This document shows positions 1 through 4,745 of a stretch of DNA of 8,833 nucleotides, piece after piece. Each line of letters starts with the position of its first letter. The stretch's first letter is position 1. The notes below the pieces were generated by a model that saw only the letters and a program-made list of their open reading frames with translations, made no database searches and was not told where the DNA came from. The position numbers and the translations under genes were made by a program. This stretch comes from Trebonia sp035294225 (GTDB lineage: Bacteria > Actinomycetota > Actinomycetes > Streptosporangiales > Streptosporangiaceae): positions 1 to 8,833 of the forward strand of contig DATGLH010000123.1 in NCBI GenBank assembly GCA_035294225.1. The letters are read 5' to 3'.

Positions 1-468
1 CCCCGCATCGACCTGGTAGCCGTCGGGCGCGTCGGCATGAGCCGCCCAGCTAGCCCGCTGGATGTCCTTGGGGATCCGCGCGAAGTGCTCGGCGTCGGGC
101 GGCAGGTCCCACAGGCGCTCCCCGGTGAACAGCCCGATCGCGGGGATACCGTCAGCGCCGAACAGCTCGTGCTGGTCGTCGCCGACAATCACCACGACGT
201 CAGGCGCGGCCTGCGCCAGGCGGCGGGCCAGCGCCCCGACTGCTGCCTGGGCGCGGTCGAACTTATCCTTCCAGACCGGGGCCTCCAGCTCGCCGGCCAG
301 CCCCGGGCTGGCGTCGGCCAGCAGCTCGTCGTAACTGTGGTAGCGGCCGTCGCGGCCGAGCAGCTGGGTGTTGCGCTGGTCGCGGGCGGCATGCTCTTTC
401 CAGAACTCCGCCGACGTGCTCATCTGAGGCGTGTGCGACGAGGCCAGCCCCAGCGCTATCTCCGCCAC
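1..468 (-). CDS. Class III extradiol ring-cleavage dioxygenase, LigB-like (partial, N-terminal 156 aa)
   Basis: Reading the minus strand from a GTG at 468-466 gives an open frame that runs off the left edge. The protein begins VAEIALGLASSHTPQ and contains DVVVIVGDDQHELF around residues 90-103. Both segments are characteristic of the LigB superfamily of non-haem Fe(II) extradiol dioxygenases (protocatechuate 4,5-dioxygenase beta-type). These open aromatic rings next to a catechol-type diol. His12 in SSHTP matches the position of an iron ligand in LigB; His100 lies in the conserved GDDQHE segment. The GTG start is preferred over the in-frame ATG at 423-421. It has a strong Shine-Dalgarno (GGAGGAG, 480-474, 5-nt spacing), and an ATG start would remove the metal-binding SSHTP segment. 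The substrate cannot be told. The C-terminal half is outside the window. The family call is confident; the exact enzyme is not. Confidence 0.85.
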   Translation of the reverse strand, partial: MAEIALGLASSHTPQMSTSAEFWKEHAARDQRNTQLLGRDGRYHSYDELLADASPGLAGELEAPVWKDKFDRAQAAVGALARRLAQAAPDVVVIVGDDQHELFGADGIPAIGLFTGERLWDLPPDAEHFARIPKDIQRASWAAHADAPDGYQVDAG

Positions 469-618
469 CCCTGCTCCTCCGGTCGCGCCGTCGCAGCGGT
501 CCTGACTCGCCCTTCCGGGCGCGTGACGCCGATCTGGTTATCCGGAACCGGGACTTCCGCGACAGCGGCCGGAGGTGTCCGGCCAGCCCGTACAAGGATC
601 CCGTGAACCGGTATCAGA

Positions 619-648
619 ACCGTAATGAGAGGATTTCCGCTTCCACAA
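619..648 (-). promoter_or_regulatory. Weak candidate promoter for the LigB-like gene
   Basis: On the minus strand TTGTGG (648-643) is followed after 18 nt by TACGGT (624-619). This resembles a sigma-70/HrdB-type -35/-10 pair. It would give a leader of about 145 nt before the GTG at 468. TACGGT recurs as the best -10 candidate upstream of two other genes in this window (4738-4743 and 7761-7766), which is the main reason to list it. Confidence 0.25.
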
Positions 649-879
649 GATCACTTATCGAGATTCTGCTCTGCCGAATCCGCGCTGGCCAATAGCGATA
701 CGCGCTGGTCAGCGGCCTGGCTGTGGCTCAGCGGCTCCGAACCGGGCGAGATCGAGAACCCCTCCGGGCGGCTGACGACCGTTATCGGGCGGGTGTCGCT
801 GGACATGCTGTGCTTCCACGCGGTACGGCATGCGGAACCGCTGCGCCCGCATCGGGCACAGCACGATAGCCGCACCGTG
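649..879. other. No recognisable gene; coding-like composition only
   Basis: Both strands carry short open frames here. The minus frame ending at 651 reads HSMSSDTRPITVVSRPEGF and has high third-position GC. I cannot assign it, or the plus-strand frame starting at 625, to any family. Neither has a convincing Shine-Dalgarno. The stretch may be decayed coding sequence, in line with the pseudogenes that follow. Confidence 0.3.
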
Positions 880-1116
880 AGTTCGGCTCGGGGCCGGCGC
901 GGCCGGACAGGCGGCCGGCGAGCGCGATCGTGAGCGGCAGCGGGTGAGGCCGGAGATGACCGCGCCGTAGCCGAGCGCCGACCGCATGCTGATGGCGGCG
1001 AGGATCATGATGCTGATCGGCCCGGACTGGGCGGCAGCGGCGAGGGCGCACGGCAGCGCGACCGCCTCGCCGGTGACGGAGGGCAGCGGCCGGGGCACAA
1101 TGTGCCCGGGGCACAA
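880..1116 (-). pseudogene. Possible remnant of an MFS (DHA2-like) drug transporter
   Basis: On the minus strand one frame reads SGPISIMILAAISMRSALGYGAVISGL (ending near 946). After a frame change the next frame continues PLPLTIALAGRLSGRAGP. Joined, this resembles the pattern of DHA2-family (EmrB/QacA-type) efflux pumps. In those, a transmembrane helix ends in LGY..L..GL and is followed by a second helix starting LP.t.....a.rL.gR. No start, no other helices and no intact frame are visible. It could only be a fragment. The match is short, so chance resemblance is possible. Confidence 0.35.
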
Positions 1117-1119
1117 TGT
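1090..1119. repeat. Direct repeat, 14 nt x2, 2-nt spacer
   Basis: CCGGGGCACAATGT occurs perfectly at 1090-1103 and 1106-1119. It is one of several short head-to-tail duplications in the gene-poor stretch. Confidence 0.8.
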
Positions 1120-1135
1120 AGCTATGCGGGGCGCT

Positions 1136-1165
1136 TCAGATCGTCACCGGTCAGATCGTCACCGG
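1136..1165. repeat. Tandem repeat, 15 nt x2
   Basis: TCAGATCGTCACCGG occurs twice with no spacer (1136-1150 and 1151-1165). The duplication is perfect, which suggests it is recent or maintained. Confidence 0.85.
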
Positions 1166-1497
1166 ATCCCGGAAGGCCAGGGGCTCCGGCGGCAGCAGGT
1201 ACGGCTATCCCGCGGGCACTGGCGCGAGGAGGGACCAGGTGCCATCCGCAGCGCGGGGTGGTGGGAGTCGGTAACCGTGACATGGTCGTCGGCGCCCGGC
1301 CCTGAGCGGCCTGAACGCCGGCCTGCCGCGCTGCAACGCGCACTGGCGGCCACGGCCGACATGATCGCTCCCCTGCTCACCGACATCGCGGTCACGAGCG
1401 CCAGGCGCCTGCTCGCAGGCCGGCACCGCGCGCGCCCGCCCTTGTCCTTGTCCTGGCGGCGCCTGCCCTCCGCCGCCAGAGAGCTGCCCCGGTCAGG
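1166..1497. other. Gene-free stretch, nothing identified
   Basis: Open frames exist on both strands because of high GC. None has a recognisable domain, a good ribosome-binding site or family-like sequence. A helix-like segment, AALQRALAATADMIAPLLTDI, in a plus frame (about 1329-1391) is the most protein-like piece, but I cannot place it. Confidence 0.4.
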
Positions 1498-1523
1498 CCG
1501 GACCCCATAGCCGGACCCCATAG
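1498..1523. repeat. Tandem repeat, 13 nt x2
   Basis: CCGGACCCCATAG is perfectly duplicated at 1498-1510 and 1511-1523, just upstream of the maltokinase N-cap-like pseudogene. Confidence 0.8.
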
Positions 1524-1571
1524 CAAGGCCGCCGGAGCGGGAAGGGCCCCCAGGCTCGTTACGGTGGCACC

Positions 1572-2041
1572 GCGGCGACCATTCACCAGGCGACGATGAC
1601 ACCCGCCAAGCTCGAGCTCCTGGCGGGCTGGCTGCCATCACGGCCGTGGTACCGCGCGACAGGGCAGGGACCCGAGCTGACCAGAGTCGGCGGATTCCGC
1701 CTGGACGATCCGGAAGGCGAGGCCGGCGTCGAGTTCATGATGGTCGCCGACGGGCAGGACCGCCAGCCGACGGCCTACCTGGTGCCGATGACGTACCGGG
1801 GCAGCGCACGGGGAGTCCCGGCGAAGGGCTGATAGGGACGGCCGAACACGGCGGGCTCGGCACCGATTTGCGTGCCGAAGTCGGTGCGGCGGGCCCGCTC
1901 GCCATCCGGATCCACCGGATCCTCGCACCCGTGGACGATGCCGGCGAGGGCAGCGTCACCGCCACCTGGCAGACCCCGGGCGGTGCCCGGGTACGCGGGA
2001 TCTTCGTGACAGCTGCAGCCGCCGGGCGGACGCCCGTCTGA
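1572..2041 (+). pseudogene. Decayed maltokinase N-terminal-cap-like protein (CG0192-type)
   Basis: The first frame reads ATIHQATMTPAKLELLAGWLPSRPWYR, then GGFRLDDPEGEAGVEFMMVADG and YLVPMTYRG. This is the diagnostic pattern of the stand-alone maltokinase N-cap-like family of actinobacteria. It stops at 1832 after an out-of-family tail (SARGVPAKG). The expected continuation, GEGLIGTAEHGGLGT, is in the +2 frame (about 1825-1869), followed by a family-like C-terminus (PLAIRIHRILAPVDDAG ... VTATWQTPGGARVRGIFVT) ending at TGA 2041. The central segment that normally follows LGT (RWVYDG... and the DTPDP-type region) is missing, so there is a frameshift plus an internal deletion. The likely original start triplet (1572-1574, before GCG ACC ATT) is now GCG; ATG 1596 has no good Shine-Dalgarno. 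Family members act around trehalose/maltose phosphate metabolism or are uncharacterised; this copy should be inactive. Confidence 0.8.
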
Positions 2042-2084
2042 ACCCATCAGGTGGGGACCCCGCCCGAACCCACCAGGTGGGGAC
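2040..2084. repeat. 19-nt direct repeat, each copy carrying a dyad
   Basis: GAACCCATCAGGTGGGGAC (2040-2058) and GAACCCACCAGGTGGGGAC (2066-2084) differ at one base and start 26 bp apart. Copy 2 contains the perfect dyad CCCACC-A-GGTGGG (2069-2081); copy 1 has one mismatch in the arm. They sit between two decayed genes, upstream of the oxidoreductase remnant. A pair of operators or a duplicated hairpin are both possible. Confidence 0.7.
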
Positions 2085-2157
2085 GATGCCTCACGACCGG
2101 CAGCGGCCGGCGCGCGGTGGCTGACGAGTGCCTGTCCTGGCTGGGTAAGCAGGAACC

Positions 2158-2492
2158 ATGGCTTCGATGATGGCGCTGCGGGCGCACGCCCGCGGCGGAG
2201 CAGAGCAGCTCGTCTACGAGCCAGCCCCGGTGCCCGTGCCAGGGCCGGGCGAGGCCCTCGTCGCCGGTGCCCGCCGCCGCTATCATCTCGCCGAGCTGAC
2301 CTGGGATCTGTCCTGGACCACGCGCGACGGGAAGGACCGCACGCCGGTCACCCCGTCCCATGGATGTCCGGCTCGATCGCCGCGCTTGGCCCGGGCGCCG
2401 ACGGCATCGCCGTCGGCGACGAGGTGTACGGGCTGATCGACTTCGACCATGACGGGGCGGCGGCCGACTGCGTGACGCTCGCTCCCGGTTGA
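2158..2492 (+). pseudogene. Decayed zinc-type (MDR) NAD(P)-dependent oxidoreductase, N-terminal remnant
   Basis: From ATG 2158 the frame reads MALRAHARGGAEQLVYEPAPVPVPGPGEALV, the N-terminal GroES-like fold of medium-chain dehydrogenases/quinone reductases. It then has AELTWDLSWTTRDGKDRTPVTPSH. The family motif H-E-V-S-G is broken at about 2360-2366, where one base appears lost. The continuation SGSIAALGPGADGIAVGDEVYGLIDFDHDGAAADCVTLAPG lies in the +2-shifted frame from 2367 and stops at TGA 2490-2492. A second lesion is visible around 2264-2292: the residues expected between VA and AELTW appear as PAAAI in a neighbouring frame, so an insertion and a deletion partly compensate. The nucleotide-binding Rossmann domain and the C-terminus are absent. 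Intact relatives are about 300-330 aa. Not functional. Confidence 0.8.
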
Positions 2493-2567
2493 CCGGCCCG
2501 GCAGGTGACCCGGCGCCACCCTCGGCGGCGTACCCATCCCAGAATCGCGCTGAGCCGCGGGAGACTG

Positions 2568-2880
2568 ATGGGCTCACGGCACGAGCGCGCTCGTCGTCGT
2601 GGAATTCAGGGGGACACGGCTAAATTCCGCCAGGCCCTGACCGACCGGATCGGCGAGTTCGGGAAGATCGCGGCCGACGCCCGCACCAGGGCGCGATCCA
2701 TCGCCGCTTCGGAACAGGGGACGGCTTCGTGGTGGCCGCCGGCGAGCGGGAGTCGGCCGGACAGTTCCGGCAGTTCTTCGCCGACCCCGAACTCCAGGCG
2801 TTCATCGCATCGACAGGCGCCTTCCCCGGCCCGCCGAGATCACCGTCTCCGGCGCCGTCGCGTCAGTGGACCAGTTCTAG
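2568..2880 (+). pseudogene. Decayed small ABM-like (dimeric alpha-beta barrel) protein
   Basis: Pieces of one protein can be read across changing frames: ALVVVEFRG, then GDTAKFRQALTDRIGEFGKIAADAR (2611-2685), then GAIHRRFGTGDGFVVAAGERESAGQFRQFFADPELQAFIASTGAFPGPP in a second frame, then ITVSGAVASVDQF ending at TAG 2878-2880 in a third. At least two, probably three, single-base indels are needed to join them. The pattern (x-GFVVxxxExESxxQFxxFFxDPELQAFI) resembles actinobacterial antibiotic-biosynthesis-monooxygenase-like ferredoxin-fold proteins of about 100 aa. The exact family is from memory and less certain than the fact of decay. GC3 remains high, so the loss looks recent. Confidence 0.65.
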
Positions 2881-2901
2881 CCCGCGGGCACGGCAGAAGT
2901 G

Positions 2902-2985
2902 TCACCGGTATCGCACATTCTTCATGATCCGGAAGGTTTTTAGACCTATAAGCGATTTTTCCCTCATCATGAAGGCTTTTTAGGT
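2902..2985. other. AT-rich intergenic element with inverted and direct repeats
   Basis: Bases 2918-2985 are strikingly AT-rich against a GC-rich background. TTCATGAT (2921-2928) and ATCATGAA (2966-2973) form a perfect 8-bp inverted repeat around a 37-bp core. AAGGTTTTTAG (2933-2943) and AAGGCTTTTTAG (2972-2983) are near-identical direct repeats. A 22-codon minus-strand frame (2970-2902, MMREKSLIGLKTFRIMKNVRYR) and a short plus-strand frame (ATG 2924 to TAG 2983) both span it. Neither has a Shine-Dalgarno, and their codon use is unlike the neighbours. It could be a small interspersed element, a recombination site, a regulatory RNA or an imported fragment. I recognise no known element. Confidence 0.5.
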
Positions 2986-3236
2986 ACCGTCTGACCGGCC
3001 TGCGGTCTCCGCTGGGCCTGGCAGGGCACATCGTGACGCAGGCGTCCCGCAAGCCCCGGGAATGCCCGCGGCATTCAGGGCCACCCGGCGAATTGGCCAT
3101 CGGCATCGCGGACAGTGCCGTCAGGAACCGGAACGGGCGCCGCCGCCGCGGGCTGCGGCGCCCGGACCCGGGGGGCTGCGGCGCCCGGACCTGGCGGGCG
3201 TATCCGTAATAAATCCGTGATGTTTTCGCGAACCGG
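2986..3236. other. Intergenic stretch without a gene
   Basis: Apart from the direct repeats at 3150-3191 and a small palindrome TTCGCGAA (3224-3231), nothing convincing is visible before the promoter of the NlpC/P60 gene. Confidence 0.4.
3150..3191. repeat. Direct repeat, 19 nt x2, 4-nt spacer
   Basis: GGGCTGCGGCGCCCGGACC is perfectly repeated at 3150-3168 and 3173-3191. Each copy contains the palindromic core GGCGCC. Confidence 0.8.
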
Positions 3237-3266
3237 TTGAGACGCTTCCACGGACGTCACTACCGT
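3237..3266 (+). promoter_or_regulatory. Probable promoter of the NlpC/P60 gene
   Basis: TTGAGA (3237-3242, 5 of 6 matches to TTGACA) and TACCGT (3261-3266, TANNNT type) are 18 nt apart. They predict a transcription start near 3273. The leader of about 100 nt would begin exactly at the 18-nt tandem repeats and include the stem-loop at 3315-3334. Confidence 0.45.
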
Positions 3267-3274
3267 TTGGCTCA

Positions 3275-3310
3275 GCTTTCCGGGCGTACCGGGCTTTCCG
3301 GGCGTACCGG
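3275..3310. repeat. Tandem repeat, 18 nt x2, in the NlpC/P60 leader
   Basis: GCTTTCCGGGCGTACCGG is perfectly duplicated (3275-3292, 3293-3310). Each unit can fold CCGG-GCGTA-CCGG as a mini-hairpin, so the transcript would start with two identical small stems. Confidence 0.85.
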
Positions 3311-3314
3311 CCAC

Positions 3315-3334
3315 CCGTCGCCGCAAGGCGACGG
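3315..3334 (+). promoter_or_regulatory. Perfect stem-loop with GCAA tetraloop in the 5' leader
   Basis: CCGTCGCC (3315-3322) and GGCGACGG (3327-3334) pair perfectly around GCAA, a stable GNRA loop. It ends 37 nt before the GTG start of the NlpC/P60 gene. No U-run follows, so it is more likely an RNA stability or control element than a terminator. Confidence 0.5.
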
Positions 3335-3371
3335 CCGTCGGCGGAGCCGAAGAACGGAGCGTGACTAGCAC

Positions 3372-4415
3372 GTGGGATCTCGTCTTGCCGGGACATCCCG
3401 CATACGCGGCGGCGTCGCTCTCGCGATCGCGGTGGCAGCCGCCAGCGGGCTCACGGCCTACAGCGGAGCGGCCGGCGCGGCGCCGCAACCCACGATCAGC
3501 CAGGTGCAGGCGCAGGTGAACGCCCTGCAAGCGAAGGTCGACCGGATAGGTCAGGAGTACGACCAGGCAGGCCAGCAGCTGGCGGCCGCACGGAGCCGGC
3601 TGGCCCAGGTGGACCGGGAGGCCGCCAGGGCGGAGGCGCAGTACAACGCGGCCCGCGCCCAGCTCGCGCAGGTCGCGGTGGCGGCCTACGAGAACGCCGG
3701 CCAGACGTCGGTCCTCGGGGTGCTCACGTCCGGAGATCCCAGCACCGTGCTGGGACAGGCATCCCTGGTCATGCAGATAGCCGGCATGCACAACGCGCAG
3801 GCGAGCAAGTTCCTCGGCGACGCCCAGCAGCTAGCCTCGGTGCGCCTGCAACGGCAGCGGACGGAAGAGGGGATCGCCGCGATCCAGGCGCAACTGGCCG
3901 CGGAGAAGGCCTCGCTCAACAAGCTCCTCGCCAGCCGGCAGGCCACCCTGGACAGCCTGACCGCGGCGCAGCAGGCTCAGGTGACCGCGGCCACCGTGGG
4001 GGCCGGCGGGACCACGGCGGCCGGCGGGACCACGGCGGCGACCTACACCGGCCCGACCACCACGCAGGCCGAGAAGGCGGTCGCCTTCGCCTACGCCCAG
4101 CTCGGCAAGCCGTACGAGTGGGGCGCCACGGGCCCGAACGCGTACGACTGCTCGGGCCTGGTCCAGGCCGCCTGGGCGGCGGCCGGGGTGTCGATCCCGC
4201 GGGTCACCTACGACCAGTGGGCCGCGCTGCCGCACATCGCCGCCTCCGCCATTGAGCCCGGCGACCTGCTGTTCTACGACGGCGAGGGGCACGTCGCCAT
4301 CTACGTCGGCAACGGATACATCATCGACGCGCCGCGGACCGGGCTCGACGTGGAGAAGATTCCGATGAACACCGACTGGTACGCCGCCAACTTCGACGGA
4401 GCCGTCCGGCCATAA
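3372..4415 (+). CDS. Secreted NlpC/P60 peptidoglycan endopeptidase (RipA-like architecture)
   Basis: This 347-aa protein starts with a Sec signal (RLAGTSRIRGG, then ALAIAVAAASGLTA, cleavage likely after about residue 36 near GAAGA-AP). Two long coiled-coil regions follow (about 41-105 and 135-205, rich in A, Q, R). Next come a Gly/Thr linker with a duplicated AGGTTA (212-223) and a C-terminal NlpC/P60 domain (about 230-347). The catalytic Cys is C260 in YDCSGL and the His is H307 in GHVAIYVG. D319 in IIDAP sits 12 residues after the His, where RipA-type enzymes carry the third polar residue (Glu). Such enzymes cut the stem peptide of peptidoglycan during division, growth or spore germination. 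The coiled coil usually regulates or docks the domain. The GTG start is set by the signal peptide; the nearest purine-rich site, GGAG (3356-3359), is 12 nt away, so initiation may be weak. It appears monocistronic, with its own promoter and a hairpin after the stop. Confidence 0.92.
   Translation: MGSRLAGTSRIRGGVALAIAVAAASGLTAYSGAAGAAPQPTISQVQAQVNALQAKVDRIGQEYDQAGQQLAAARSRLAQVDREAARAEAQYNAARAQLAQVAVAAYENAGQTSVLGVLTSGDPSTVLGQASLVMQIAGMHNAQASKFLGDAQQLASVRLQRQRTEEGIAAIQAQLAAEKASLNKLLASRQATLDSLTAAQQAQVTAATVGAGGTTAAGGTTAATYTGPTTTQAEKAVAFAYAQLGKPYEWGATGPNAYDCSGLVQAAWAAAGVSIPRVTYDQWAALPHIAASAIEPGDLLFYDGEGHVAIYVGNGYIIDAPRTGLDVEKIPMNTDWYAANFDGAVRP
4002..4037 (+). repeat. In-frame 18-nt tandem duplication in the NlpC/P60 linker
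   Basis: GCCGGCGGGACCACGGCG is perfectly repeated (4002-4019, 4020-4037). It doubles the linker hexapeptide AGGTTA between the coiled coil and the catalytic domain. Confidence 0.85.
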
Positions 4416-4425
4416 CCCAGATGAA

Positions 4426-4481
4426 CCGGATGAATGTGACAGTCAGCCGCCTATTACCGGCTCGATGCCACATTCATCCGG
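4426..4481 (+). terminator. Long hairpin after the NlpC/P60 gene, likely terminator
   Basis: CCGGATGAATGTG (4426-4438) and CACATTCATCCGG (4469-4481) are a perfect 13-bp inverted repeat starting 10 nt after the stop codon. Inside, AGCCG (4445-4449) and CGGCT (4458-4462) form a second stem. There is no U-tract, as is common for terminators in GC-rich actinomycetes. The role as terminator is inferred. Confidence 0.65.
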
Positions 4482-4500
4482 CCGACGGGGGAGGCGGCCG

Positions 4501-4687
4501 GCCGGGAAGCCGGGTGGCCGGGAAGCCGGGAAGCCGGGTGGCCGGGAAGGCAGCCGGCCCGGAAGGCAGCCGGCCGGGTGGCCGGGAAGCCGGGTGGCCG
4601 GGAAGCCGGCCCGGAAGGCAGCCGGCCGGGGAGGCGGGTGGCGGGAAGCCGGCCGGGAAGCCGGGTGGCCGGGGAGGCGGGTGGCGG
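4501..4687 (+). repeat. G-rich octamer array (GCCGGGAA / GCCGGGTG)
   Basis: The array is built of GCCGGGAA and GCCGGGTG units joined head to tail (for example 4501-4548 is six consecutive octamers). Variants such as GCCGGCCCGGAAGGCA at 4553-4568 and 4605-4620 give a higher-order period of about 52 bp. The unit is 8 bp, so it shifts frame and is not a coding repeat. GGG runs spaced by 5 nt fit the usual G-quadruplex rule on the plus strand. It lies between a terminator-like hairpin and the promoter of the CoA transferase. Confidence 0.85.
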
Positions 4688-4713
4688 CTCTGGCGGAGCG
4701 GTCCGCCCGCAGC

Positions 4714-4743
4714 CGGACACGGCCCGGCGTGGCACCATACGGT
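4714..4743 (+). promoter_or_regulatory. Candidate promoter of the CoA transferase operon, near-leaderless
   Basis: CGGACA (4714-4719) and TACGGT (4738-4743) are 18 nt apart and the -10 ends only 2 nt before ATG 4746. No Shine-Dalgarno precedes the ATG. This fits a transcript that starts at or next to the start codon, as is common in actinobacteria, although the spacing is shorter than the usual 6-7 nt. Confidence 0.35.
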
Positions 4744-4745
4744 AC

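Noticed and set aside
986..1510. 174-aa plus-strand frame
   Set aside because: Low-complexity Arg/Ala-rich translation crossing two tandem duplications, no recognisable domain or ribosome-binding site.
2902..2970. 22-aa basic peptide MMREKSLIGLKTFRIMKNVRYR as a real small gene
   Set aside because: No Shine-Dalgarno, codon use unlike the neighbours, and the opposite strand reads equally well; kept only as part of the AT-rich element.
3237..3371. ydaO/c-di-AMP riboswitch
   Set aside because: The conserved core segments I would expect are not visible, although a GCAA-capped stem and GGAGCCGAA are present.
4501..4687. CRISPR array
   Set aside because: The units are 8-16 bp without unique spacers and no cas genes are present; it is simple tandem repetition.
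4578..4745. N-terminal extension of the CoA transferase to GTG 4578
   Set aside because: The extension encodes only the low-complexity array; family homology starts at about residue 8 after ATG 4746.
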